From JAUVXE01 sp964349355 (GTDB lineage: Bacteria > Actinomycetota > Coriobacteriia > Anaerosomatales > SLCP01): DNA of 57,167 nucleotides. The DNA is taken from assembly GCA_964349355.1 (NCBI GenBank), contig CAYGFZ010000007.1:1-57167 (forward strand). The letters run 5' to 3'. The notes beneath the pieces were generated by a model that was given only the letters and a program-made list of their open reading frames with translations, did not search any database and was not told the DNA's origin. Each line of letters starts with the position of its first letter. The first letter of the stretch is position 1. Shown piece after piece: positions 1 through 8,193 of this stretch. A program made the translations under genes and the position numbers.

Positions 1-628
1 GTGCGGGGGTGGGTGCGGGGGGCAGCGTCGGCTCGGCCGCGACAGGCGCTGCCAGCTCCTCGGTGAAATCCCACCCGAGGACAGGCGCGGGCGGGACGGT
101 CTCTACCTGGACGGTTTCCTCGGCTACCTGGGCTGTATACTCCTCGGCAGAGTGCACCACGGGCTCTTCGGTGGGCAGCTGGGGGGCCTCTGGGGCAATG
201 GCATGCGTCTCGATCTCGGCGACAAGGCCTGCCCACACGTTGTCGAGCGAGGGAGGCGCATCGTCAACGTCGGCAACGACCGGCTCGAGGGGTGGTGTGA
301 GCGGCTCGGAGGGTGCGAAAGCCTCCTCGACCCCCACCTCTTTGGAATCAGCGATCGCTCGCCAGTCGCCGATACGCAAGGGCTCTGACACCGTGGCTGC
401 GAACAGGTCTTCGTCCGGACGCTCTGACGAGCCGCCGCTCGGGGACTCCACCGCATCCGACGACCGAGAGGACTGCTGGATCTCGGGCACGCCAGATGTT
501 TCAGCCAGGAAAGCCACGCTGACGCGCCGTCGCGAGCACCTCGCTGCCACCATCGCGACGAGCAGAAGGAGAACGGCGAGAACGAGGAACGCGAGCGCAC
601 CGGCCAGGATGTACAGCCGAGTGTCCAC
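1..628 (-). CDS. single-pass membrane protein with long acidic tail (partial)
   Basis: This gene is read from a GTG that begins 3 bases after the stop of the small GTPase, and it runs off the window edge without a stop (about 209 codons seen). Residues 7-29 form one strongly hydrophobic segment, followed by an Arg-rich stretch (RCSRRR), so the rest should lie in the cytoplasm. The tail is acidic and rich in Pro, Glu and Ala, in the style of the DUF4388 protein two genes upstream. I recognise no enzyme domain. The tight spacing suggests co-translation with the GTPase and a possible role as its membrane anchor or partner; that role is inference. The C-terminus is unseen, so a folded domain may follow. 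Confidence 0.65.
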   Translation of the reverse strand, partial: MDTRLYILAGALAFLVLAVLLLLVAMVAARCSRRRVSVAFLAETSGVPEIQQSSRSSDAVESPSGGSSERPDEDLFAATVSEPLRIGDWRAIADSKEVGVEEAFAPSEPLTPPLEPVVADVDDAPPSLDNVWAGLVAEIETHAIAPEAPQLPTEEPVVHSAEEYTAQVAEETVQVETVPPAPVLGWDFTEELAAPVAAEPTLPPAPTPA

Positions 629-631
629 CGC

Positions 632-1159
632 CTAGCCCATACTCTCCAGGATCCGGTAGAGGAGGCCGAGCAAGACCGCCTTCACCGAGTCCCGATCACG
701 AGCATCGACAGGCAGAAGCGGCACGGAATCCTCGATATCCAGCGCCGTGCGCACCTCGCGGAGCGCTTCGAGATCGTCGGCTGCGACCTTGTTCGCGGCG
801 ACCACGAACGGGACATCCGACATGTCCTTGAAGAACCGGATCATCGAGGTGGCGTCGGCGATCGACTCCGTGCTCGACGTATCGACGAGGAGAACGAACC
901 CGAGCATCCCCTCGGACAGTGTCTCCCACATGAAGGAGAAGCGTTCCTGTCCGGGAGTACCGAACAGATAGAGAACCACGTCGTCTGAGATCGTGATGCG
1001 GCCGAAGTCCATCGCGACCGTGGTCTCGCCTAAGCCCTCATGGGAGACATCGCTGATCTGGCGTTCGGTCGAAAGCACCGTGATCTCGCTCACCGACTTG
1101 ATGAACGTTGTCTTGCCAGCATTGAACGGACCTGTGACGACGACTTTCACCGACTGCAT
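632..1159 (-). CDS. small Ras-like GTPase (COG2229/CvnD-MglA type)
   Basis: A 175-residue P-loop GTPase. The P-loop GPFNAGKTT lies at about residues 10-18 and the G3 motif GTPGQ at 67-71. The G4 position reads NKVA at 123-126, so the Asp that normally contacts the guanine base is replaced by Ala. Members of this family in actinobacteria and myxobacteria act as nucleotide switches together with Roadblock proteins, for example in cell polarity or conservon modules. Here a Roadblock gene and a DUF4388 gene lie just upstream and a membrane protein follows, so a membrane-linked switch is likely. The start ATG is 19 bases after the DUF4388 stop. The GTPase call is firm; the cellular process is inferred. 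Confidence 0.88.
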   Translation of the reverse strand: MQSVKVVVTGPFNAGKTTFIKSVSEITVLSTERQISDVSHEGLGETTVAMDFGRITISDDVVLYLFGTPGQERFSFMWETLSEGMLGFVLLVDTSSTESIADATSMIRFFKDMSDVPFVVAANKVAADDLEALREVRTALDIEDSVPLLPVDARDRDSVKAVLLGLLYRILESMG

Positions 1160-1178
1160 ATACCCGCCTATCTCCTAT

Positions 1179-2828
1179 TCAGAGTCTCTTGATGCCATCG
1201 ATGATCTTGAGAACCAAGTCCTTGTCCACGTCCTGATCGCGCTTCAGGTCGAGATGCTGACCGGCCTCCGGGATCTTGTTGACGCTCGCCTGTGGCCGAG
1301 AGCGGCCGCTGGCGCCCGTCAGAGCACTCAACTCGTCGTTAAGGCCGCCCGAAAGCCCGTCACCAAATCCGACATCACCACCGAAGTCGAGGAATGCGTC
1401 GGTCGAAATGACCTGCCTGGGCTCTTCGGCCGGGGCATCATCGAACGACTCGCTGCGGATGACCTCGCCTTCGGGCTCACCGAGTGAGTCGAGCAGATTG
1501 CTCAGGTCTGCGGTATCCGGGGGCAGGGGCTCCACCGAAGCGGGCTCCTGGACCACGGGGGGCTCAGGGACAGTCACTTCCGGACCCGCTTCAGGTTCGA
1601 GCAAATCGGCCAGGATATCTTCTGCTGGTTCGGCGACCTGCTCGGGTTCGAATTCGGGAAGGTACGGTTCGGCGCCGATCGGTGAAAGGAGGTCCTCGCC
1701 CGGCAACTCTCCGAGTCCGAGGGACATCAGGTCGTGCTCAAGATCGCCAGTGAGCTCCGGTGCGGGTGGCGCCTCCGGCACCGGCGCGACCTCCTCGGCA
1801 GGGGCCTGGAGCACGGCTCCCATCATCTGCTCGAAGACCGCCATATCGTCCGTGCACGGCTCCTCGGCCGCTCCACCTGCCAAGAACTCGGGTACCTCGG
1901 GCTCCCGGGCGGGTTCCGGCTCTGGTTCCGGCTCTGGTTCGGGTTCCGGCTCGAATGCGGGAGCCGGTTCCGGCTCTGCCGCTGGCTCCGGTTCCGGCTC
2001 CGGTTCTGGCTCAGGTTCGGGAGCCTCGGCGGCGGCGCGCTCCGCATGAAGGGCAGCGATGTGGGCCTCACGCTCAGCGCGCTCGGCGCGAAGTCGCGTG
2101 ACTTCTTCCTCGGTGGCGAACTCAAGCAGCCCGGCAGAGAAGAGGCCGTAGATGACGCGCGCCACTTCGAAGTCGGTCCGATTGGTCTCCCGCGCGAGCT
2201 CTGCGACCGAACGGGTGCCGTCGACGAGCAGCAAGAGGTTCCACTCGACCGGTTTCAGCGATATCTCGAACGTCCCCTCTCCGGGGGCGGTCGCCATCTT
2301 GAAGACGATCTCCATCGATGGGATCTTCTTCTTGATACGCGTCCACTCTTCGAGTCGGCGGCTGCCCTCCATGATCACGTTCTCGATGGAGACCGACAGT
2401 CCGATGTCTTCGTCCACGATCTCGGGAAGCACCTCGAAGTCGAAGTCCCCCTCGTCCCAACGCATCAGATCGAAGATGGTGTCCTGTATCTGTTCTTGTA
2501 CGAACGCCTCGAGCACCTTCTCGGTGATGAATCCCTCATCGACCAGGATCGTCCCGAGACGGCGCTCATCAGCGACCGCAGTCGAGCGTATCTCGAGCAC
2601 CTTCGCGAGCGCGCTCGGCGTGATCTTCTGCGCCGCAACGAGACGCTCACCGAGCAACTCATGGTGCCAGTTGGACTGCGCGAAGAAGACCTCGCCATCG
2701 CGAAACCAGACGCTACCCGCGGCACCGTCCTGCCGCGTGATGCGCAACACCCCGGTCTTCTTGCTGAATGTCACCAGCTGGAAGACGTCGGGGAGGCTGA
2801 AATCTTTGAGGTTTCCTCTCAGGGCCAT
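1179..2828 (-). CDS. DUF4388 (PATAN) domain regulatory protein with Glu-Pro tail
   Basis: A 549-residue protein. The N-terminal 110 residues match the DUF4388/PATAN pattern (start MALRGNLKDFSLPDVFQLV), followed by a second related block and a winged-helix-like region up to about residue 240. A charged helical stretch (240-265) leads into a Glu-Pro repeat at about 268-306, then a long disordered acidic region, and a conserved-looking basic end (about 520-549, DLKRDQDVDKDLVLKIIDG). PATAN proteins are found with two-component, Roadblock and pilus-motility systems and are thought to be protein-interaction modules. It lies between the Roadblock gene and the GTPase gene, which supports a joint signalling role. 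No catalytic motif is visible. Confidence 0.85.
   Translation of the reverse strand: MALRGNLKDFSLPDVFQLVTFSKKTGVLRITRQDGAAGSVWFRDGEVFFAQSNWHHELLGERLVAAQKITPSALAKVLEIRSTAVADERRLGTILVDEGFITEKVLEAFVQEQIQDTIFDLMRWDEGDFDFEVLPEIVDEDIGLSVSIENVIMEGSRRLEEWTRIKKKIPSMEIVFKMATAPGEGTFEISLKPVEWNLLLLVDGTRSVAELARETNRTDFEVARVIYGLFSAGLLEFATEEEVTRLRAERAEREAHIAALHAERAAAEAPEPEPEPEPEPEPAAEPEPAPAFEPEPEPEPEPEPEPAREPEVPEFLAGGAAEEPCTDDMAVFEQMMGAVLQAPAEEVAPVPEAPPAPELTGDLEHDLMSLGLGELPGEDLLSPIGAEPYLPEFEPEQVAEPAEDILADLLEPEAGPEVTVPEPPVVQEPASVEPLPPDTADLSNLLDSLGEPEGEVIRSESFDDAPAEEPRQVISTDAFLDFGGDVGFGDGLSGGLNDELSALTGASGRSRPQASVNKIPEAGQHLDLKRDQDVDKDLVLKIIDGIKRL
1911..2023 (-). repeat. hexanucleotide-type tandem repeat coding for Glu-Pro
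   Basis: Imperfect repeats of a 6-base unit (on the plus strand GGTTCC/GGCTCC/GGCTCT) encode alternating Glu-Pro dipeptides, about residues 268-306 of the DUF4388 protein, broken by short AAEPEPAPAF-like inserts. Glu-Pro arrays form stiff extended spacers. Such DNA is prone to length change in multiples of two residues and is easily collapsed in short-read assembly, so the exact count is uncertain. Confidence 0.8.
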
Positions 2829-2880
2829 CGGTTGCGTTCAAACCCTTCTCAGACATGCCTGACGAAACAAAAACGGCCCG

Positions 2881-3501
2881 TCAGCGCAGAATGTCGGCTA
2901 TCTGTCCGGCAGAGGTCTTCATGTCGTAGAGCACCAGGCCGAGCTTGGCTGCACGCTGTGCCATCACGGTGAGCACGGCACGCTCCCCGGCAGCCATGAG
3001 TATCACGTAGCCCTCGGCACCTTCGATGAATACCTGCGACAGATGCCCTCTCCCCAACTCCGCCGCGGCACGCTCACCGAGACCGAGGATCGCTGCGGAC
3101 ATGGCACCGACCCGGTCCTCCTGCATGCCATCGGGTAGTGCTGAGGCCATGATGAATCCGTCGAGACTCACAAGAGCCGAGGCTTCGATGTCTGTCGAGT
3201 CGATCATGAGGCGGTCGAGTGCCGCCGCAAGCTGATCCTCCCGACTAGGCGGACGCACTGTCGCCTGCGGGCGAACCGGTTGCGAGTCCTCCGGCGCGGG
3301 CACAGACGCAGGCGGCTGCGCCACCGGAGCCACAGCTGCGGGAGCGGGCGTAGCCGGTTGCGGCTGGCTAGCGAGCACGGGGGCGCTCGCCGCGCCGGCG
3401 GCAGGCACGACCACCGGCGTTGGTATCAGATCGTCGTCGTCATCGAGCATCTCGTCGTCGACGTCACTGATGAAGTAGTCACCGATCCCGTTCTCAGCCA
3501 T
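2881..3501 (-). CDS. Roadblock/LC7 domain protein
   Basis: The protein has a disordered N-terminal half, with an Asp run near residue 20 followed by Pro/Ala-rich sequence, and a C-terminal Roadblock/LC7 domain at about residues 85-206 (REDQLAAALDRLM through the final QIADILR). Roadblock proteins of bacteria dimerise and act as GTPase-activating or scaffold partners of MglA-type GTPases; the GTPase encoded two genes downstream is the obvious candidate. I place the start at the ATG at 3501 rather than the GTG at 3513, because GGAGG sits directly against that GTG but about 9 bases before the ATG. The gene follows pilB after a gap of about 150 bases, which may hold its own promoter. Confidence 0.85.
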   Translation of the reverse strand: MAENGIGDYFISDVDDEMLDDDDDLIPTPVVVPAAGAASAPVLASQPQPATPAPAAVAPVAQPPASVPAPEDSQPVRPQATVRPPSREDQLAAALDRLMIDSTDIEASALVSLDGFIMASALPDGMQEDRVGAMSAAILGLGERAAAELGRGHLSQVFIEGAEGYVILMAAGERAVLTVMAQRAAKLGLVLYDMKTSAGQIADILR

Positions 3502-3654
3502 CCCCTGCGACACCTCCGTGATGCTGTCGACCTGCGACGGAACAGCGCAATCGCGACCACAGACGAGTCAGACGTGCGCGTTTCCTAGTCTCTCACGAAG
3601 CAGGAGGTGACACAACAGAACGTCAGCGTTAGACCAGGAAGAACGGGTGAGAAC

Positions 3655-5334
3655 TCAGACCACGACGCGCATGATCTCCTCGATCGAGGTCAACCCCATG
3701 CTCACCTTTTCGAATCCGTCGTCGCGCAGCGTCAGCATCCCCTCGGCTATGGCTTGACGCTTGATCTCATCCCCTGATGCGTTCTCGACCGTCATCCTCT
3801 CGAGCGTCTCTGACATCGTAAGCACCTCATGCACGCCCATGCGCCCGCGATAGCCGATGCCGTTGCACTTGTTGCAGCCGCGCGCCTTGTAGAGCCTCGG
3901 GATGCTGTTCGCCTCGTACGGGAATCCGACGCGGTCGAGGGCTTCGATCTCCGGTGTGTACTCTTCCTTGCAATCCGGGCACAGCCGCCTGGCAAGACGT
4001 TGCGCGAGAACACAGGTGATCGCAGATGCGGTCAGGAAGGGCTCGATCCCCATCTCGGTAAGACGCGTGACCGCCGAGGGAGCGTCGTTAGTGTGCAAGG
4101 TCGAGAGCACCAGGTGTCCGGTGAGCGCCGCTTCGATGGCGATAGTGCCTGTCTCGGCGTCACGGATCTCACCGATCATCACCGTGTCGGGGTCCTGACG
4201 CAGAATCGAGCGCAAGGCCGCCGCGAACGTCATACCGGCCTTCTCATGCACCTGGACCTGGGAGAGACCGGCGAGCCGGTACTCGACCGGGTCCTCGACG
4301 GTGATGAGGTTCGTGCGCACGTCGTTGGTCTCGTTGATAGCGGCATACAGGGTCGTGGACTTACCCGAGCCGGTAGGGCCGGTGACGAGGATGGCTCCGT
4401 AGGGAAGCTTCAGCGCCTCGAAGAGCCGCTGCTTGGGCTGTTCGAGGAAGCCGAGGTCCTGCAGGGACATCATGATCGCGTCCTTGCGCAGCAAACGCAT
4501 GACCGCAAGCTCTCCGTGCACGAGCGGCAGGACCGCGACGCGGAAGTCGATCGACTTCCCGTCGAGCACCACACCGAACCGGCCGTCCTGCGGGATGCGT
4601 TTCTCGGCGATGTCCATTCCCGAGGAGATCTTCAGACGGCTGACCAGCTGGCGATGCATCTTCTTGGGGCTGCGGAACACTTCCTGACATACACCGTCGA
4701 TCCGGTAGCGCACCCTGAGCTCATGCTCGAACGGCTCGATGTAGATGTCACCGGCATCCTGACGGATCGCCTCTGTGACGATCAGGTTCATCAGCTTGGC
4801 GACCGCTGACTCCTCGTCCTCGGCGTCCTCGTCCTCCTCATCCCGGCCGGTCGAGACCGCGCCCTCGAGGTCGTCCATCATCCCGTCAACGTCCTGCTGC
4901 GAAGCGGCGAACTTGTCGATGGCGTGCAACAGATCGCTCTCGGCAGCCACCACCGGACGGATGTCGTAGCCTGTCACGATGCGCAAGTCATCGATCGCGA
5001 AGATGTTCGCGGGGTCCGACATCGCGACCATGAGCTCGCCGTCCTGGATCTTGACGGGCAAGACACTGTAGCGACGTGCGAGTTCGGACGAGAGGCTCGT
5101 CGCCGCGTTCGCGTCGATGTCGTAGGCGCCGAGGTCGATGAAGACAAGACCCATCTGATCGGCGACCGCCTGGGCGATCTTGATCTCGGCGGCCACGCCC
5201 GTATCATCGAGAACAGCGGTCAGCGAACGCCCATCGGCAGTCAACTCGAGTGCCTCCTCGAGCTGAGCCTCGGTGATGAGCCCGGACTGCACGAGCAGCA
5301 TGCCGAGCCGTTTTCCGCTCGCTGCAGAACTCAT
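3655..5334 (-). CDS. pilB: type IV pilus assembly / type II secretion ATPase PilB (GspE)
   Basis: A 559-residue GspE/PilB ATPase. It has an N-terminal MshEN/T2SSE_N domain (about 1-150), an acidic linker (EDEDAEDEE, about 170), and the ATPase domain with Walker A GPTGSGKSTT near residue 318, a Walker B-type stretch DTVMIGEIRD, and four zinc-binding cysteines in CPDC and CNKC. These ATPases drive pilus polymerisation at the inner membrane. The ATG at 5334 overlaps the aroE stop by 4 bases (ATGA); a longer reading into aroE has no support. No pilT, pilC or pilin gene is in the window; instead a Roadblock-PATAN-GTPase set follows. The family is certain; pilus rather than secretion use is inferred. 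Confidence 0.93.
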   Translation of the reverse strand: MSSAASGKRLGMLLVQSGLITEAQLEEALELTADGRSLTAVLDDTGVAAEIKIAQAVADQMGLVFIDLGAYDIDANAATSLSSELARRYSVLPVKIQDGELMVAMSDPANIFAIDDLRIVTGYDIRPVVAAESDLLHAIDKFAASQQDVDGMMDDLEGAVSTGRDEEDEDAEDEESAVAKLMNLIVTEAIRQDAGDIYIEPFEHELRVRYRIDGVCQEVFRSPKKMHRQLVSRLKISSGMDIAEKRIPQDGRFGVVLDGKSIDFRVAVLPLVHGELAVMRLLRKDAIMMSLQDLGFLEQPKQRLFEALKLPYGAILVTGPTGSGKSTTLYAAINETNDVRTNLITVEDPVEYRLAGLSQVQVHEKAGMTFAAALRSILRQDPDTVMIGEIRDAETGTIAIEAALTGHLVLSTLHTNDAPSAVTRLTEMGIEPFLTASAITCVLAQRLARRLCPDCKEEYTPEIEALDRVGFPYEANSIPRLYKARGCNKCNGIGYRGRMGVHEVLTMSETLERMTVENASGDEIKRQAIAEGMLTLRDDGFEKVSMGLTSIEEIMRVVV

Positions 5335-6236
5335 TCCGTACCCTCGACCCCCCGGCTCGCAGCCTCTGCTATCGCAGCAGTCGCAGCCTCTGCCATCAGG
5401 TCCCGCGGCGCGGTGACCTGCGCACCCTCGTTCCATATCTCGAGCGACATCGCTCCTTGGGACACGAGCATCCCCAGGCCGTCGACGACCGTCGCACCCG
5501 CGTCCCGGGCCGCACGCACGAACGCGGTCGGCTCGGCACGGTAGATCATGTCGGTGATGACCTGACCGGAGTTGAGCCACTCCTGTGGCACGGGCGACGG
5601 ATCCCCGGCCGACATCCCCACCGAGGTCGCGTTCACGACGAGTGCGGCATCGTACACCATCTCCCGGGCGGAGGCATCCAAAGCAGCGGCAAGGAGCTCC
5701 GTCTCCCGGGCGTGTGGCCGAACGCGCTCGACCAGCTCCTCTGCGCGCTCGAGCGTACGATTGAGCACGGTCACCCGGGCAGCCTTGGCGAGCACGAACG
5801 CGACCAGCGCGGCCCCGGATGCACCGCCTGCGCCGGTTATGACGACCGAGCGGCCTTCCGGCGAGAAGCCGACATCAGCGGCGAGAGAGTCGACCAGGCC
5901 TCGGCCGTCGGTGTTGTATCCGATAAGACGACCATCTACACAGTGGACGGTGTTCACGGCACCAGCTATCCGTGCCAGCATCGCAACCTCGTCGCAGTGA
6001 TCGATCATCACCCGTTTGTAGGGCATCGTGACGTTGAAGCCGACGAACGGCAGTACCCGGATAGCGCCCAGTACCCGTGCAAGATCGTTCTCGTCGCGAA
6101 CGGGCAGGGGAACGTACGCCCAGTCAAGCCCGGTCGCCTCGTACGCCGCGTTATGCATGGCGGGAGAGAGGCTATGCGCCACCGGCCACCCGATGATTCC
6201 CGCCAGCCGCGTACGGCCGCTGATAGAAACGCTCAT
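5331..6236 (-). CDS. aroE: shikimate 5-dehydrogenase
   Basis: This enzyme reduces 3-dehydroshikimate to shikimate with NADPH in aromatic amino acid synthesis. The 301-residue protein shows the substrate-binding SLSP motif at 22-25, the catalytic Lys74 in NVTMPYK, the catalytic Asp110 in NTDG, and the nucleotide loop GAGGASGA. The conserved Gln near the C-terminus is present (LVSQGAMSLEIW). It overlaps pilB by 4 bases. A pairing of aroE with pilB is a shared operon feature, not a functional link. It is slightly longer than the usual 270-290 residues. Confidence 0.95.
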   Translation of the reverse strand: MSVSISGRTRLAGIIGWPVAHSLSPAMHNAAYEATGLDWAYVPLPVRDENDLARVLGAIRVLPFVGFNVTMPYKRVMIDHCDEVAMLARIAGAVNTVHCVDGRLIGYNTDGRGLVDSLAADVGFSPEGRSVVITGAGGASGAALVAFVLAKAARVTVLNRTLERAEELVERVRPHARETELLAAALDASAREMVYDAALVVNATSVGMSAGDPSPVPQEWLNSGQVITDMIYRAEPTAFVRAARDAGATVVDGLGMLVSQGAMSLEIWNEGAQVTAPRDLMAEAATAAIAEAASRGVEGTE

Positions 6237-6285
6237 CCGTCCCGCCTCACCAAAGCCACCTGTCGGGCCCCTCTCCTGCTGAAGT

Positions 6286-6780
6286 CTACGCGAGCGGCTC
6301 TCTGCCTGCCAACAGACGCCGTTCGAGGTGCCTGAGCAGCAGTGTATGGGGAAGGTCCGAAGCGGAGAGCGGTCGAACTAAGATCGTAGTCATGCCGAGG
6401 AGGTTGCCACCGAGTACATCGGTGAAGAGCTGGTCGCCCACAACCGCCGTCTCGGCTGGAGCCGCATTGAGCCGCGCGAGCCCCGTGCGAAATGCGTGCG
6501 GGAGCGGCTTGAGCGCCTTCGCGGCGATCGGCAATCCGATATCTGCAGCCACGCCCTGCACATGCCCGTGCCAGTTGTTGGACACAAGGCAAGCTGTGAA
6601 CCCGTGGTCAGGGAGGGCGGATACCCACGCCTGCACCTCCGGTGCTATACCGCTCCCATCCCTCGGCAACAGCGTATTGTCGAGATCCATGAGCAGATAC
6701 CTCACGCCACGCGCAGAGAGCGCCTCGAGGTCGATAGCGAGCACGCTGGTGTGGTAGAGATCGGGCGAGAACAGTGACAT
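6286..6780 (-). CDS. YqeG family HAD IIIA-type phosphatase
   Basis: A 164-residue HAD-superfamily phosphatase of the YqeG type. Motif I is DLDNTL (about 32-37), motif II lies in VSNNWH, the conserved Lys is in AAKALKP, and motif III/IV reads GDQLFTDVLGGN. The family is widespread in Gram-positive bacteria and often lies beside aroE, as here. The physiological substrate is not settled. The start ATG lies 16 bases after the stop of the TPR protein, in line with a shared operon. Confidence 0.9.
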   Translation of the reverse strand: MSLFSPDLYHTSVLAIDLEALSARGVRYLLMDLDNTLLPRDGSGIAPEVQAWVSALPDHGFTACLVSNNWHGHVQGVAADIGLPIAAKALKPLPHAFRTGLARLNAAPAETAVVGDQLFTDVLGGNLLGMTTILVRPLSASDLPHTLLLRHLERRLLAGREPLA

Positions 6781-6796
6781 GGTGCCCCTTTGCAGA

Positions 6797-7462
6797 CTAG
6801 TGGTCGTGGTCGTGATCGATGTCGAGATCGTCCATCTCGGTATCGATCCGCTGGATCTCGGCGGTTACCTCACTTGCACGCGCTTCGTCACCTGCAGCAC
6901 GGAACACGTCCCGGAACACGACGTAGGCATCGTGCTTTTCACGGACGTCGTACCACTCCGTCTCCTCGGCCAGCGCGAGACCGGACTGCTCGGCAGCCGT
7001 CTCCACGTCGCCGAGAACCAGCCAGAGGATCTGTGCGTAGTTCGCACGCAGGAGTCCTGACCTCGGGTTGTTCTCGACGCCGAGGCGTGCAAGCTCCACA
7101 CCCTCCTCGACGTCTCCGCGCTGAGTAAGCATCCAGGCTGCGACGTAGTAGGGTTGCTGAAGCTGCGGATCGAGAGTGATCGCCATGCGAATAGTTGGGA
7201 GCATGTACGTCTGCTCGGTGAGCGACAGATCACCGTAGTAATCGTGGAACAAAGGGTCGAGACGGTTCCAGAGAACGGCTGCTGCAAAGGAGCGTATCCC
7301 GGTCAGATAGGCGAAGCCGGCCCGGCCGATCTCTTCGCCAGCCCCTCCCCTCCTGACCTCGGGCACGAGGGAGTCCGCTACCGCCGTGCCGGTCAAGATC
7401 ACGACGAAGAGCAACGCGACCGCTACCGTTCTGACCAGGCCTGTACGAAACCCGCCGCCCAT
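6797..7462 (-). CDS. membrane-anchored TPR-like protein with His-Asp tail
   Basis: A 221-residue protein with one N-terminal hydrophobic segment (about 9-31) and a helical repeat region typical of tetratricopeptide folds (for example LARLGVENNPRSGLLRANYA). It ends in DLDIDHDHDHDH, a likely metal-binding or simply charged tail. The ATG at 7462 overlaps the ABC permease stop by one base (TGATG); a longer reading into the permease gene is unlikely. Its place after an ABC ATPase and permease suggests an accessory role in that exporter, for example at the outer face of the membrane. I do not recognise a named family. Confidence 0.75.
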   Translation of the reverse strand: MGGGFRTGLVRTVAVALLFVVILTGTAVADSLVPEVRRGGAGEEIGRAGFAYLTGIRSFAAAVLWNRLDPLFHDYYGDLSLTEQTYMLPTIRMAITLDPQLQQPYYVAAWMLTQRGDVEEGVELARLGVENNPRSGLLRANYAQILWLVLGDVETAAEQSGLALAEETEWYDVREKHDAYVVFRDVFRAAGDEARASEVTAEIQRIDTEMDDLDIDHDHDH

Positions 7463-8193
7463 CACAGATCCCTCCGCGAGAACGCGGCCGCGCCGAGCAC
7501 GAGCAGTAGTGCGACCCAAGCGACGAAGACTGCACTCATAGTGACCAGGTAGAGAGGGGAAACACCCGAGCCATGTGCGACAGGCGCGATAACGTTGAAG
7601 GCATCCAACGACGGATAGAAGTACCACAGCGGGCTAGCGGGACCACCTAAGACATCGGCGCGAACATGTGCGACGAAGAGAAACGCCAGCGCGGCGACCC
7701 CCACGACCGCGGGCACGGTGAGTGTCGAGACCGCGACACAGAACCCTGCGATGATCGACGCTTCCATCCAGATTGCGAGCACTCCCTGCCACAACACCAG
7801 CATCGGTGATCCGTAAACGGCCCAGCCGACCCCGAAGATGATCGCCCCGAAGATGAGTGCGGCCGCAAGCAAGGTCACGGCGATCCCGGCCCATGTCCCC
7901 GCTACATACTCCCAGCGGCGGACGTCGCGAACGAGGACGCTATAGACGGTGCGCCGTTCGACCTCTCCCGGGATGCGTGCGACCGACAGCACCAACGCTA
8001 CGACCATCATCGCCACATAGGTGAGCGCGAGGGATATCTCACGGTAGACGGCGCCTTCAACGCCGACACCGAAGCTGGGAAGAGTCGGGATGGCTGCTGC
8101 CAAGACCAGCGAGAAGAGTGCAACGACCCAGATGATCCTGCGCCTGATGGCGTCGGCGACGACGGCCCGGGCGATCGCGGTGATCCGCTTCAT
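7462..8193 (-). CDS. ABC transporter permease (ABC-2 type)
   Basis: A 243-residue membrane protein with about six hydrophobic segments, beginning with a basic cytoplasmic end (MKRITAIARAVVADAIRRR) followed by a first segment at about 21-40. Layout and size fit single-domain ABC-2-type export permeases. It overlaps the ATPase gene by 4 bases, so the two subunits are translationally coupled. The substrate cannot be told from sequence. Confidence 0.85.
   Translation of the reverse strand: MKRITAIARAVVADAIRRRIIWVVALFSLVLAAAIPTLPSFGVGVEGAVYREISLALTYVAMMVVALVLSVARIPGEVERRTVYSVLVRDVRRWEYVAGTWAGIAVTLLAAALIFGAIIFGVGWAVYGSPMLVLWQGVLAIWMEASIIAGFCVAVSTLTVPAVVGVAALAFLFVAHVRADVLGGPASPLWYFYPSLDAFNVIAPVAHGSGVSPLYLVTMSAVFVAWVALLLVLGAAAFSRRDL

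Noticed and set aside
3829..4809. Plus-strand frame of 326 codons opposite pilB
   Set aside because: It is the antisense of a well-supported ATPase gene; composition is typical of antisense shadows in high-GC DNA.
5335..5580. Longer PilB N-terminus reading into aroE
   Set aside because: The extra 82 residues are Arg/Gly-rich antisense-like sequence; the ATGA overlap at 5334 and the family start fit better.
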